From positions 3,392-62,462 of the forward strand of contig NZ_PQVF01000019.1 of NCBI RefSeq assembly GCF_002920915.1: a stretch of 59,071 bases of DNA, written 5' to 3'. Positions 34,350 through 44,700 of the stretch are shown in pieces. The notes under the pieces were generated by a model. That model had not been told where the DNA came from and did no database searches. It was given only the letters and a program-made list of their open reading frames with translations. The position numbers and the translations under genes were made by a program. Every line of letters starts with the position of its first letter. Within the stretch, counting starts at the first letter, position 1. The DNA comes from Solitalea longa (GTDB lineage: Bacteria > Bacteroidota > Bacteroidia > Sphingobacteriales > Sphingobacteriaceae).

Positions 34350-35114
34350 ATGAAATCACTTCAACTACCTTTCGTGATAGCCTTGTGTACTATTTGCTCC
34401 TCTTGCTCTATGACAAAATACTTTCCAACGCCTGTACAAACACCATTATTATCAGAAAAGAATGAATTAAAAATAACTGCATCAGTTCCCGGAGATATTT
34501 CTGTTGCTTATGCTCCAGGCCAAAACATCGGTATTTTTACCAGCGTTAGCTTTTACAATGAGATTCAAGAATCATCATCATCTCTGAAAGGCACTTTAGA
34601 TGAATACAAAAAAACCGGGAATCATTTGGTATTTGAAGCAGGTGTGGGGTATTTTAAAAAATTGGAGCCCAATTTTCTTTTTGAAATATATGGCGGTTTT
34701 GGATTAGGCCGATTCAACATTGAATCAGAATACAATAATGACCCTGTTAATTATGAATACAAAATACCTACATCTAAATTCTTTGTTAACCCGAGCTTCG
34801 GAATAAAAAGAAAACATGTAGAAATAGCCTTTAGCATGCGACTAACGGCACTTAACTTTGGAAAAAGCTCTACCAATTTCAATACGGAGATGATCGATAC
34901 CGACGAGCTTGAAAACCTGGATACTCGAACATACTTTTTCTACGAACCTTCATTTACCATTCGTGCTGGTTTTGAACCCATTAAATTTCATTACCAGGTT
35001 GGATATTCACATAAATTTGGCAGTTCTTATTTAAATTACCTGCCTTTTTTCAATACAGTTGGCATAACTGTTGACATTACTCCTAAACTTTTTAAAAAAA
35101 ACAAAGGCAACTAA
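34350..35114 (+). CDS. Predicted outer-membrane beta-barrel lipoprotein of unknown function
   Basis: A 254-residue exported protein. The start at 34350 gives a short signal peptide (MKSLQLPFVIALCTICSSC) with lipobox SSC; the longer in-frame start 66 bases upstream would precede it with no signal logic. The body is made of alternating amphipathic beta strands (FEAGVGYFKKLE, FEIYGGFGLGRFN, VEIAFSMRLTALNFG, FHYQVGYSHKFG), as in small OmpA-like barrels. No family is recognised beyond that. A weak stem overlaps the stop codon. It may be a structural surface protein. Confidence 0.65.
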   Translation: MKSLQLPFVIALCTICSSCSMTKYFPTPVQTPLLSEKNELKITASVPGDISVAYAPGQNIGIFTSVSFYNEIQESSSSLKGTLDEYKKTGNHLVFEAGVGYFKKLEPNFLFEIYGGFGLGRFNIESEYNNDPVNYEYKIPTSKFFVNPSFGIKRKHVEIAFSMRLTALNFGKSSTNFNTEMIDTDELENLDTRTYFFYEPSFTIRAGFEPIKFHYQVGYSHKFGSSYLNYLPFFNTVGITVDITPKLFKKNKGN

Positions 35115-35154
35115 TAAATAGCTGCCTTTGGATGTATCGTTATAAACTTAGTTG

Positions 35155-37020
35155 TTAATCAACCAATTCAATTGAACGCTGAATAAAGCCGGTTAAGGCT
35201 TCGCCTTTCAACATTCCTTGTGCTAATAGGGCTAAATCATAAGCCTGACGAGCTAGTTGAGATTGTTTTTCTTCATCAGCCGCCAATAGTTTTTGAACCA
35301 AAGCATGATTTCCGTTTACCATTACTTTTTCGGTTCCAAAACCGTTAAAGCCAAACATTCCGCCATTTCCACCCGACATTTCCTGCATTTCCATCATACG
35401 GCGCATAAACTCAGGACGAACAATGGTAACCGGCATTTCATCTCCACTCATTGCAGCAACTTCCAGATCCAACTTATCATTTCCGGTAGCTTTTTTAAAT
35501 ATCTCTGCAACCTGTTTTTTCTGATCTTCGGTTAAAGCCACATCCAACTGAGTATCTGTTTCAACCAGTTTATCTACTGTATCAGCATCAACACGTTTCA
35601 TTCTAACCTTTTCAAGTTTATATTCCACATTGCTGATAAAGTGATTATCAATCAAAGCATCCATCTTCAATACATCAAAACCACGGTTTCTAGCTGCGCG
35701 GATAAAGATGTCTTGTTGTGCCGGATTTGACGTGTAGATCAATGTATAATTTCCGTTTTTATCAATTTGATTATCCTTGATTCTTTCTTTGTATTCTTCC
35801 AAAGTTGAAAGTTTACCATCAAGGCTTTCATACAAACAGAACTTTTGCGCCTTTTCAAAGAACTTCTCATCGGTAACCATTCCGTATTTAACAAACAAAC
35901 CAATGCTTTCCCATTTCTGCTCAAATAAAACACGGTCGGTTTTAAACAATTCTTCTAAACGGTCAGCCACTTTACGGGTGATGTAATTGCTGATCTTTTT
36001 CACATTAGCATCCGACTGCAAATACGAACGAGATACGTTAAGCGGAATATCAGGAGAATCAATAACTCCATGCATTAAGCGTAAAAACTCCGGAACAATA
36101 TTCTCAACATTATCGGTAATAAACACCTGACGAGAGTAAAGCTGAATTTTATCTTTATGCAGGGTAATGTCATTTTTAACCTTAGGGAAGTATAAAATAC
36201 CGGTAAGATTAAACGGATAGTCTACATTAAGATGGATCCAAAACAATGGATCCTCGGCCATTGGATACAATTCTCGGTAAAAGTTCAGGTAATCCTCATC
36301 CTTTAATGATTGCGGATCGCGAGTATATAAGGGTTGAACTGCATTTACAACATGATCTTTTTCAACTGTTGTTTCTTCCTCTCCTTCCTTAACCTTCTCC
36401 GTGTCTTTACCAAACAAAATTGAGATTGGCATAAAGCGACAGTAACGATTTAAAATCTCGTTAATGCGATGATCTTCTAAAAATTCTTCCGATTCACTAT
36501 TCAGATAAAGAATAACATCAGTTCCGCGCTCAGCCTTCTCCACTTCCTCGGTACTGAACTCTGTTGAGCCATCGCAAGTCCATTTTACAGCCGGTACATC
36601 TTTATAAGATTTAGTGATCAGTTCAACTTTCTCGGCCACCATAAATGCCGAGTAAAAGCCCAAACCAAATTTCCCTATGATAGAAGTAGTATCGATGTCT
36701 TTAAATTTCTCAACAAACTCGGTTGCTCCTGAAAAAGCCACTTGGTTGATGTATTTCATTACTTCTTCTTCCGACATACCTAAACCCTTGTCGGAGATGG
36801 TAAGGGTTTTATTTTCTTTATCAATACTTATGCGGATAGCTAAATCGCCCAGTTCGCCTTTAAAATCACCAATCCCTGCAAGTTTTTGGAGCTTTTGAGT
36901 AGCGTCAGTAGCGTTGGCAACCAACTCACGCAAAAAGATATCGTGATCAGAATAAAGAAATTTTTTAATAATTGGAAAGATGTTTTCGGTATTAACCGAG
37001 ATGGAACCCTTTTGTGCCAT
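35155..37020 (-). CDS. htpG: Molecular chaperone HtpG (Hsp90)
   Basis: Dimeric ATP-dependent chaperone. The 621-residue sequence begins MAQKGSISVNTENIFPIIKK, so the start at 37020 is used and an upstream in-frame ATG is discarded. The N-terminal GHKL ATPase has ELVANATDATQKL (the usual ELISNASDA with substitutions), DKGLGMSEEEV and GKFGLGFYSAFMVA. Middle-domain segments include DITLHKDKIQLYSRQVFI and the catalytic-loop region around NVSRSYLQ. The C-terminal domain is complete. It is monocistronic; no CIRCE-type or other heat-shock operator is visible upstream. Confidence 0.95.
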   Translation of the reverse strand: MAQKGSISVNTENIFPIIKKFLYSDHDIFLRELVANATDATQKLQKLAGIGDFKGELGDLAIRISIDKENKTLTISDKGLGMSEEEVMKYINQVAFSGATEFVEKFKDIDTTSIIGKFGLGFYSAFMVAEKVELITKSYKDVPAVKWTCDGSTEFSTEEVEKAERGTDVILYLNSESEEFLEDHRINEILNRYCRFMPISILFGKDTEKVKEGEEETTVEKDHVVNAVQPLYTRDPQSLKDEDYLNFYRELYPMAEDPLFWIHLNVDYPFNLTGILYFPKVKNDITLHKDKIQLYSRQVFITDNVENIVPEFLRLMHGVIDSPDIPLNVSRSYLQSDANVKKISNYITRKVADRLEELFKTDRVLFEQKWESIGLFVKYGMVTDEKFFEKAQKFCLYESLDGKLSTLEEYKERIKDNQIDKNGNYTLIYTSNPAQQDIFIRAARNRGFDVLKMDALIDNHFISNVEYKLEKVRMKRVDADTVDKLVETDTQLDVALTEDQKKQVAEIFKKATGNDKLDLEVAAMSGDEMPVTIVRPEFMRRMMEMQEMSGGNGGMFGFNGFGTEKVMVNGNHALVQKLLAADEEKQSQLARQAYDLALLAQGMLKGEALTGFIQRSIELVD

Positions 37021-37207
37021 ATAATGAGTTGTTTTATAATTACGAAAAATGTACAACCCCTAACAACAAGGAATATACCAGTAAAAAAAAGATGAAATTT
37101 TGTCAGCCGATATAATAAAACCAATAAAAAAACATGACTTTAATCAGTTTTTTTTTCTGATTTTTTCAGTCTCTTCGTGCTAAATATTAATTGCTAAAAT
37201 ATTAATA

Positions 37208-39016
37208 ATGAGGCAGAAACAAATTCATTCATTTCACATTCCGGTTATGGGCCTGGCATATACCATTGACAGTCCGGCGAAAGTTGGACGCTATGGTATC
37301 TCATCCGTAGTTTCAGTTGTGGAAGACCGGTTAATTGAAATGATGCGCGGCTATTACTATGCCGAGCTGAATGAAAAATACCAACCAATTAGTGACAGGG
37401 AACCTGATTATCGTGTTAAAAGAATAAAAGATTACCTCAACCTTTTAAACCGTGTTGTAAAGAAACAATTTGAAGAATTAAAAAATTCGGCTTTTGAAAA
37501 AGGATCAGAATTGGTTAAATATTTCGAATTATTACCTGAAAACCATAGCATTAAGCTGCTTTACAATAAAATGATGGCAGCTAAAAGTGAATTCGAAAAG
37601 CTTGAACTTCAAACAACACTTCGTCAGCTTATCACTCCTGGAGGAATTGATGTTAACATCATGACCAAGGTTGACAGAGAGAATTATGATAAAGAAGGAA
37701 ACAGCATAGCTAATGGTTCGGATGCCTTAACAGCATTAAAAGGATATGCCGAAAGTGATCTTGAAAATTCATCAATCATTTTTTCAGCAGGCTTAAACCC
37801 TCGGTTGTTTAACTATTTAGAGCAGTTCGATACCTTTAAGCTAAATGAAGATGGGTCATGCAGTAAACGAATTGTTATTAAAGTAAGTGATTACCGCTCA
37901 GCTTTAATTCAGGGAAAATACCTGGCAAAAAAAGGAATTTGGGTAAGTGAGTTCCGGATTGAATCAGGCTTAAACTGCGGTGGACATGCTTTTGCTACCG
38001 ATGGATATTTGATCGGCCCAATTCTTCAGGAATTTAAATCGAAAAGAGAAGAGCTTGTTCAAAGTTTATTTGAAGTTTATCAGAAAGCTTTTGAATTAAA
38101 AGGCGCAACCGTTCCAAACGCAATCCCGCAATTAAGAGTTACTTATCAGGGTGGTGTTGGTACAGCGGCCGAGCATGATTTCTTATCTGAGTATTATCAA
38201 TTAGATTCAATTGGCTGGGGATCACCATTTTTACTGGTACCTGAAGCTACTACTGTTGATACGAAAACGTTAGAATTATTGGCTAAATCAACGGAAGAAG
38301 ACGTGGTGCTGAGCCATAATTCACCACTGGGTGTTCGCTTTAACTATTTAAACAGAACAACTTCTGATTATGAAAAGCATGAGCGAATTGCAAATGCCAA
38401 ACCGGGCAGTCCTTGTACCGAAAAATATTTGCAAAACAATACCGAGTTTACTGAAAAGCCAATTTGTACGGCTTCAATTGAATATCAAAAATTAAAAATT
38501 GCAGATATTCAAAAACAAGATATTTCGATTTTAGAGAAGAAGAAACAAATTACTGCGGTTTTATCAAAAGAGTGTTTATGTATCGGATTGAGCAACTCTG
38601 CTTCAATAGATTATAAAATTCCTTTCCTTAAAAACCTGAATGCGGTAACCATTTGCCCGGGACCGAACATTTCTTATTTCAACCGAACAACCTCTTTGAA
38701 AGAAATGGTAGGCCATATTTACGGCAGAGAAAACGTATTAGGTAATATTACCAGGCCCGATGTTTTCACCAAAGAACTTCAGCTGTACATCAGTTATTTA
38801 AAAGAACAGGTGGATGAATTGACCGACAGTTTCAATCAAAAGAAAGAAAAATACGTTCTGGATTTTAAATCGAATTTAGAAGAAGGTATTAATTATTACC
38901 GCAAGATTGTTAACAATTTATCGGAATATAAAGTTGGAGCTCGTTTCGAGGAAGGTTTAGCCAACTTAGAGAATGAGATTCAGGTATTGTTTAAAAACAA
39001 ACTGCACACAGCATAA
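37208..39016 (+). CDS. Uncharacterised 602-residue protein, possible flavin/Fe-S TIM-barrel enzyme
   Basis: I do not recognise a characterised function. The N-terminus (VMGLAYTIDSPAKVGRYGISSVVSVVEDRLIEMMR) resembles the beginning of nitronate-monooxygenase-like TIM barrels. Further notable blocks: ESGLNCGGHAFATDG (252-266), YQGGVGTAAEHDFLSEYY (313-330), GWGSPFLLVPEATTVD (337-351). The second half holds cysteines at 403, 420, 456, 458 and 483 (GSPC, KPIC, KECLC, TICPGP), spaced so that an Fe-S cluster or a metal site is conceivable. The C-terminal ~90 residues are charged and probably helical. It starts about 190 bp from the divergent htpG and ends with an intrinsic terminator, so it is monocistronic. 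A cytoplasmic oxidoreductase is the best guess. Confidence 0.6.
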   Translation: MRQKQIHSFHIPVMGLAYTIDSPAKVGRYGISSVVSVVEDRLIEMMRGYYYAELNEKYQPISDREPDYRVKRIKDYLNLLNRVVKKQFEELKNSAFEKGSELVKYFELLPENHSIKLLYNKMMAAKSEFEKLELQTTLRQLITPGGIDVNIMTKVDRENYDKEGNSIANGSDALTALKGYAESDLENSSIIFSAGLNPRLFNYLEQFDTFKLNEDGSCSKRIVIKVSDYRSALIQGKYLAKKGIWVSEFRIESGLNCGGHAFATDGYLIGPILQEFKSKREELVQSLFEVYQKAFELKGATVPNAIPQLRVTYQGGVGTAAEHDFLSEYYQLDSIGWGSPFLLVPEATTVDTKTLELLAKSTEEDVVLSHNSPLGVRFNYLNRTTSDYEKHERIANAKPGSPCTEKYLQNNTEFTEKPICTASIEYQKLKIADIQKQDISILEKKKQITAVLSKECLCIGLSNSASIDYKIPFLKNLNAVTICPGPNISYFNRTTSLKEMVGHIYGRENVLGNITRPDVFTKELQLYISYLKEQVDELTDSFNQKKEKYVLDFKSNLEEGINYYRKIVNNLSEYKVGARFEEGLANLENEIQVLFKNKLHTA

Positions 39017-39043
39017 TAGATCAGTATAATTGTCAATTAAAGC

Positions 39044-39079
39044 AAAGCGGTATACCTTAAAAGGTTGCCGCTTTTTTTT
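39044..39079 (+). terminator. Terminator of the 602-residue gene
   Basis: AAAGCGG (39044-39050) pairs with CCGCTTT (39068-39074), with an inner ACCTT/AAGGT stem, then a T-run. Confidence 0.85.
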
Positions 39080-39123
39080 ATATCTAAACTATCTGATTAA
39101 AAAGATTTCTTAGGAGATGAACA

Positions 39124-40080
39124 TTAAATCAGCGTTCCAACAGGTTCGTACTTACTACCCTGCACCACTCCTTTTTTCTCTAAATAGTTTTCGAAATAAG
39201 TTTGAATACCTGATTTATTCATACCCCAATCAGGAGCAATTAGGAATTGACGATCTGATATACCGAACAGTCGTTGAATAACAATATCAGGGCGTAAAAG
39301 TGGGATAAATTCACATAAAAATTCCGCATATTCTTCCATCGTAAACAATTTAAACGGTTGGCGTTTGTATTTCACCCCCATTATAGAGCCTTCTACGATG
39401 TATAAATGATGAAGTTTTACATGATTGATTCGAGGATGGCGATTGATCTCAGCAGCATAGGCCAGCATCATATCGTGCGTTTCGCCAGGCAAACCAAAAA
39501 TAGAGTGCACACACACATCCAGTTTTGATTTATCAAGCATACCCAAAACTTTAACCAATTCAGCATGACTGCAACCACGGTTCAATTGTGCTAAGGTTTC
39601 TTCATAAATAGACTCCATGCCCATTTCCAGGTCAACATCAAAACGGTCGGTGTAACTTTCGAGCAGGGAAATCTTTTCGGCATCAATGCAATCGGCACGT
39701 GTACCAACAGAAAGACCAACTATATCATTGGTATTTACCGACAATGCTTCGTCATACATGGCCTTTAAATAATGAGCAGGCGCATAAGTATTGGTATTAG
39801 GCTGAAAATAAACGATGAATTTATCGGCCCTGTACATTTGACGGGCACGCTCCATGCCTATAGAAAGCTGGTCGCGCATTTCAGGCAATGAACGGGTAAC
39901 CTCTGGGGTAAAGGAATCGACATTGCAATAAGTACATCCTCCGTAACCTTTGCTACCATCCCTATTCGGACAAGTAAACCCACCATCCACTATGACTTTG
40001 AACACACGCTGCCCATCATATTTCTCCCGAAGCCACGCCCCGTAATTATTATACGTTGTTATCCCTGAAACCGTTGACAT
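39124..40080 (-). CDS. TIGR01212 family radical SAM protein (YhcC-like)
   Basis: A 318-residue radical SAM enzyme of unknown reaction. The cluster motif is the family's own: FTCPNRDG followed by GGCTYCN, giving three Cys that hold the 4Fe-4S cluster. The N-terminus YNNYGAWLREKYDGQRVFKV and FIVYFQPNTNTYAP, VGLSVGTRADC, DVCVHSIFGLPGETHDMM, VKLHHLYIVEGS are characteristic. The start at 40080 is the only ATG before the conserved N-terminus and sits 4 bases downstream of a perfect -7 box. Related E. coli YhcC is linked to tRNA or glutamate-synthase regions; no such link is evident here. Confidence 0.9.
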   Translation of the reverse strand: MSTVSGITTYNNYGAWLREKYDGQRVFKVIVDGGFTCPNRDGSKGYGGCTYCNVDSFTPEVTRSLPEMRDQLSIGMERARQMYRADKFIVYFQPNTNTYAPAHYLKAMYDEALSVNTNDIVGLSVGTRADCIDAEKISLLESYTDRFDVDLEMGMESIYEETLAQLNRGCSHAELVKVLGMLDKSKLDVCVHSIFGLPGETHDMMLAYAAEINRHPRINHVKLHHLYIVEGSIMGVKYKRQPFKLFTMEEYAEFLCEFIPLLRPDIVIQRLFGISDRQFLIAPDWGMNKSGIQTYFENYLEKKGVVQGSKYEPVGTLI

Positions 40081-40084
40081 GGCG

Positions 40085-40092
40085 CAAAGGTA
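40085..40092 (-). promoter_or_regulatory. -7 box directly before the radical SAM gene
   Basis: On the minus strand TACCTTTG (TAnnTTTG), with only 4 bases to the ATG. The upstream SDR terminator ends 3 bases before it. Confidence 0.55.
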
Positions 40093-40095
40093 AAG

Positions 40096-40127
40096 AAAAA
40101 TCCCCGAACCATTTTACCGGCGGGGAT
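40096..40127 (-). terminator. Terminator of the SDR gene
   Basis: On the minus strand ATCCCCG (40127-40121) pairs with CGGGGAT (40106-40100), then TTTTTCTTT. It lies immediately before the promoter of the next gene. Confidence 0.85.
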
Positions 40128-40188
40128 CTGATGGCTAAGTATTGACTGAAATTATTTCAATTGAAAATCAATAACTTACTGTTTAAAC

Positions 40189-40977
40189 TCATTCATTATT
40201 GGATACGGGATATTTCGCATAAGGATGACCTGGGGTTGATTTTCTAAAAAGGCGCATGGTATTCAGCAGCAAGCGGTTCATGAAACCATTTACGGCCACT
40301 GTTTTACCCTCAATCATTGAGTGGAACCCAAATTCAGCCACTTCCCAATCTTTGGGCAGCTTCCGCATTTTAAGCAGTTTATTAACTTCTATTTCGGCAA
40401 GGTGCTGTAAACCCGATTGCTTCGGATCCGGACAAAGGGCAGTTACAGTTATTCCGCTATTTTTAAGCTCGTTAGCTATGGCTTCGGAAAATGATAAAAC
40501 AAAGGCTTTGGTGGCATGATAAACAGCCATATTGGGACCCGGCTGAAAAGCTGCAGTAGAGGCGACATTCAGTACCCGACCCTTACCCAGCTTTACCATG
40601 TCATTTAAAATCAGTTTAGTTAACTGTACTAAACAAACTACATTCAAATTGATCATTTCCCGTTCTTTTTCCCAATCAATTTCATGAAAGTAGCCGCCAT
40701 CGCCTACCCCTGCGTTATTGATCAGGTAATCAATATGAAAGCCATCTTTTATGATATCGTTATATACCACAAAAGGGGCATTGTTTTTACTCATATCAAA
40801 AGGGATAAATTTCACCCGAACACCATAACGTTGGTACAAATCCAATGCAAGCTCAAGCAGATGGTCTTCATTTTTGTCAATCAGCACCAAATCAACCTTA
40901 TTACGGGCCATTATACGCGAGAAATAATAACCTATTCCTTGTGTAGCCCCGGTTATGAGGGCTGTCCGTTTATTCAT
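40189..40977 (-). CDS. SDR family NAD(P)-dependent oxidoreductase
   Basis: A 262-residue classical short-chain dehydrogenase. Cofactor motif TGATQGIG (about residues 8-15), NNAGVG, and the catalytic Ser and YxxxK in VASTAAFQPGPNMAVYHATKAF (Tyr-His-Ala-Thr-Lys). The start at 40977 (MNKRTALITGATQG) is chosen over an upstream ATG at 41025. A C-terminal extension of roughly 60 residues (IEVNKLLKMRKLPKDWEVAEF...) after the SDR core suggests a role with hydrophobic or membrane-linked substrates, similar to DltE/YqjQ-type SDRs. The substrate is unknown. Confidence 0.88.
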   Translation of the reverse strand: MNKRTALITGATQGIGYYFSRIMARNKVDLVLIDKNEDHLLELALDLYQRYGVRVKFIPFDMSKNNAPFVVYNDIIKDGFHIDYLINNAGVGDGGYFHEIDWEKEREMINLNVVCLVQLTKLILNDMVKLGKGRVLNVASTAAFQPGPNMAVYHATKAFVLSFSEAIANELKNSGITVTALCPDPKQSGLQHLAEIEVNKLLKMRKLPKDWEVAEFGFHSMIEGKTVAVNGFMNRLLLNTMRLFRKSTPGHPYAKYPVSNNE

Positions 40978-41111
40978 ATAGAGAGCGTTAAATACCAAGA
41001 TGAAGTTACAAAATTCCGACCGCATTGTAACTTTTTGATTATAAGCAAAAAAGAATCCAACTCATAAAAAATGAGCTCAAATAAAAGAAGAGAAAAAGAA
41101 GTGAAAAGCGC

Positions 41112-41615
41112 TTAAAATCTGGCTGTAAATTGTGTCAATTTTTCAGTATAGATACGGGCTCTTCGTTCGGCAATCTGATCAAACACAAACAAAATCAACC
41201 CTTGAAGCAAAAGGCCCAAACCTATTCCTAACCAGAAATTCTGCTTTGAATAATTCAACCAAACCAATACTAAACTAAGCAGCAGCAAACCAATTTCAAC
41301 ATACATGATCACTTTAAAATTGCTGTTAACTTTTTGAATTCGAGGAAGCTCTTTATTTTTCAGGTAATCAGGATTCATATCAAAACTATAGATCACATCA
41401 CTGGTCTGTTTATCCGTTTGGGCATAAACTGTATACCCAATTGCTACTTCTATGGCTCCGAAAACCAATAATGGAATTGCCGTACCTACAAACAGCTTTG
41501 TTTTTAGAAAAAAGAAAACAATCGCTGTAATTACTGCCAGTAACCCAATAATCATAATAATAAAGGTAGCCGACTTTTCAGCTTCAAAATATGAACGGAT
41601 ATCCTGATGATTCAT
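41112..41615 (-). CDS. Hypothetical membrane protein with four predicted helices
   Basis: A 167-residue protein of unknown function. Membrane helices appear near residues 17-37 (TFIIMIIGLLAVITAIVFFF), 42-64 (VGTAIPLLVFGAIEVAIGYTVY), 103-122 (IMYVEIGLLLLSLVLVWLNY) and 128-147 (WLGIGLGLLLQGLILFVFDQI). The linker between helices 2 and 3 is hydrophilic. No motif identifies a family. It lies just upstream of icmF on the opposite strand and 134 bp from the SDR; a functional link is not evident. Confidence 0.65.
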   Translation of the reverse strand: MNHQDIRSYFEAEKSATFIIMIIGLLAVITAIVFFFLKTKLFVGTAIPLLVFGAIEVAIGYTVYAQTDKQTSDVIYSFDMNPDYLKNKELPRIQKVNSNFKVIMYVEIGLLLLSLVLVWLNYSKQNFWLGIGLGLLLQGLILFVFDQIAERRARIYTEKLTQFTARF

Positions 41616-41685
41616 AGATGGTTTTTAATTTGAAGATACTAATTCCTCAACATTCATTCTATCCTTTATTATAGGTTGAAATGTA

Positions 41686-41693
41686 TAAATTTG
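41686..41693 (+). promoter_or_regulatory. Possible -7 box of icmF
   Basis: TAAATTTG (TAnnTTTG) 16 bases before the first ATG. The expected -33 TTG is not in place, so support is partial. Confidence 0.4.
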
Positions 41694-41709
41694 ACGCTTC
41701 AATAACCTG

Positions 41710-44700
41710 ATGATGGAAACTGTAGAAGTTTATAAACCTAAGAACAAAGTACGATTTGTTACGGCCGCCTCCCTTTTCGACGGGCACGATGCATCCATAA
41801 ATATCATGCGTCGTATCCTTCAGTCGTCAGGAGCGGAAGTAATTCACCTTGGCCATAACCGCTCTGTTGAAGAAGTGGTAAACTGTGCCATTCAGGAAGA
41901 TGTGCAGGGGATTGCTATGACAAGCTACCAGGGAGGACACGTTGAGTATTTCAAATACATGTTCGACCTGCTAAAAGAACGTGGTGCGGGACATATTAAA
42001 CTATTTGGTGGTGGTGGAGGAGTAATCCTTCCTGAAGAAATTGACGAGCTCCATCAATATGGCATTACTCGTATTTTTTCTCCGGATGACGGTCGTACCA
42101 TGGGATTACAAGGTATGATAAACTACCTAATGAAAGAATGTGATTTTCCGGTTAAAACTCAACTTAACGGAGAAATTAAAAATATAGGAAAGAAGGAAGT
42201 AACCGCTATAGCTCATGCCATTTCGGTTGCCGAAAACTTTCCGGATGAGGCAGATAAGTTTTTAGATGAGGTAAAAACCCTAATTGGTCAACGCAAAATT
42301 CCTGTGTTGGGTATTACCGGAACCGGTGGAGCGGGCAAATCTTCGCTAGTGGATGAGTTGGTTCGTCGTTACCTGCTCGAAACTGATAAAACCATCGCGA
42401 TTATTTCTGTCGATCCATCCAAACGCAAAACAGGAGGAGCGTTACTGGGTGACCGTATTCGTATGAATGCGATCAATAACCCGAGAGTATATATGCGTTC
42501 TTTGGCGACTCGTCAGGCAAATCTTGCTCTTTCAAAATACGTTCAGGAGGCAATTGACATATGCAAAGCCGCTTCTTATGACCTGATCATTGTAGAAACT
42601 TCAGGTATCGGCCAGTCTGACACTGAGATCACAGAGCATTGCGATGTTTCGTTATATGTAATGACACCTGAGTTTGGTGCCGCTACACAGTTGGAAAAAA
42701 TTGACATGCTTGATTTTGCTGACCTTGTTGCTATTAACAAATTTGATAAGCGCGGAGCATTAGACGCTATTCGTGACGTTAAAAAACAATACAAGCGTAA
42801 TCACAACCTTTGGGATGCTAACGATGACAGTCTGCCAATCTTTGGAACCATTGCTTCGCAGTTCAATGATCCGGGAATGAACAATTTGTTCGCAGCCTTA
42901 ATGAGTAAGATCAAAGAAAAAACCGGAATTGATTTTCAGGCACATTATGAGTTGACTCCAGAAGTTTCTGAAAAAGTTTTCATCATCCCACCTGATCGCA
43001 ACCGTTATTTGGCGGAGATTGTTGAAAACAACCATGAATACAAGAAATGGGTAAATGAGCAGAGTAATACTGCCCAAAAGATGTTTCAGTTAAAAGGGAC
43101 AATTGATTTATTGAAAGCTCAAACTGAGCCTCAAACTGAAACGATCAGTCAGCTTGAACAACTGTACATTCATCTGGAAGAGAATCTTTCCGGCGAATGC
43201 AAACGATTATTACGTGAATGGCCTGAAACTGTAAAGAAGTACTCAGAAGACTTTTTCGTTTATAAGGTTCGAGACAAAGAAATAAAGCAGCCTTTGTTTT
43301 ATGAATCATTATCAAGGCTGAAAGTTCCAAAAATCGCTTTACCTAAATATGAAGCCTGGGGCGACATTTTGCGTTGGTTATTAACCGAAAATGTTCCGGG
43401 AGAATTCCCTTATGCAGCAGGAGTATTTCCTTTAAAACGCGAAGGTGAAGACCCTACTCGTATGTTTGCAGGAGAAGGTGGACCTGAACGTACCAATAAA
43501 CGTTTCCATTATGTTTCTTTAGGTCAGCCTGCTCATCGTTTGTCAACCGCATTCGACTCAGTGACTTTATATGGTGAAGATCCTCATACCCGTCCGGACA
43601 TTTACGGAAAAATTGGTAATTCGGGTGTATCTATTGCCACGCTTGATGATTGCAAGAAATTGTATTCAGGTTTTGACCTTTGTCACGCCACCACTTCTGT
43701 TTCGATGACCATTAATGGCCCGGCTCCAATGTTATTGGGCTTTTTCATGAATGCGGCCATTGATCAGCAATGTGAAAAATACATTCATCAGCATGGCTTG
43801 GTGAAAGAGGTGAAAGCTAAAATTGAGGAGATCTATAAGCAGAAAGGTATTGAAAGGCCTAGCTACAATGGAGAACTACCTGAAGGCAATAATGGCTTAG
43901 GCTTAATGCTTTTAGGTGTTACAGGCGACCAGGTTTTACCGGCAGATGTATATGAAAAGATCAAGGCCTATGCTATTGCCACCGTTCGCGGTACTGTGCA
44001 GGCCGATATCTTAAAAGAGGATCAGGCTCAAAACACTTGTATCTTCTCTACCGAGTTTGCCTTACGTATGATGGGTGATATTCAGCAGTATTTCATCGAT
44101 CAGAAAGTACGCAACTTCTACTCGGTATCTATTTCGGGTTATCACATCGCTGAAGCTGGTGCCAACCCGATTTCACAGCTGGCATTTACGCTTGCTAACG
44201 GATTTACTTTTGTTGAGTACTATCTGAGCAGAGGAATGCATATTGATGAGTTTGCACCAAACCTTTCGTTCTTCTTCTCCAACGGTATCGATCCTGAATA
44301 CGCAGTTATTGGCCGTGTGGCAAGAAGAATTTGGGCAAAAGCTATTAAAAACAAATACAAAGGAAATGACCGTTCACAAAAACTGAAGTATCACATTCAA
44401 ACTTCGGGTCGCTCATTGCATGCCCAGGAAATCGACTTTAACGATATCCGCACCACTTTACAGGCACTTTACGCTATTTACGACAACTGTAATTCATTGC
44501 ATACCAATGCCTATGACGAAGCCATTACCACTCCTACCGAAGAATCGGTACGCAGAGCCATGGCCATTCAGTTGATCATTAACCGTGAATTAGGTTTAGC
44601 GAAAAACGAAAACCCAATACAAGGTTCATTTATTATTGAAGAGCTTACTGATTTGGTTGAAGAAGCTGTACTAGCCGAATTTAAACGCATTAATGATCGT

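Noticed and set aside
35739-35986. Overlapping plus- and minus-strand frames inside htpG
   Set aside because: Shadow frames of a clear Hsp90 gene.
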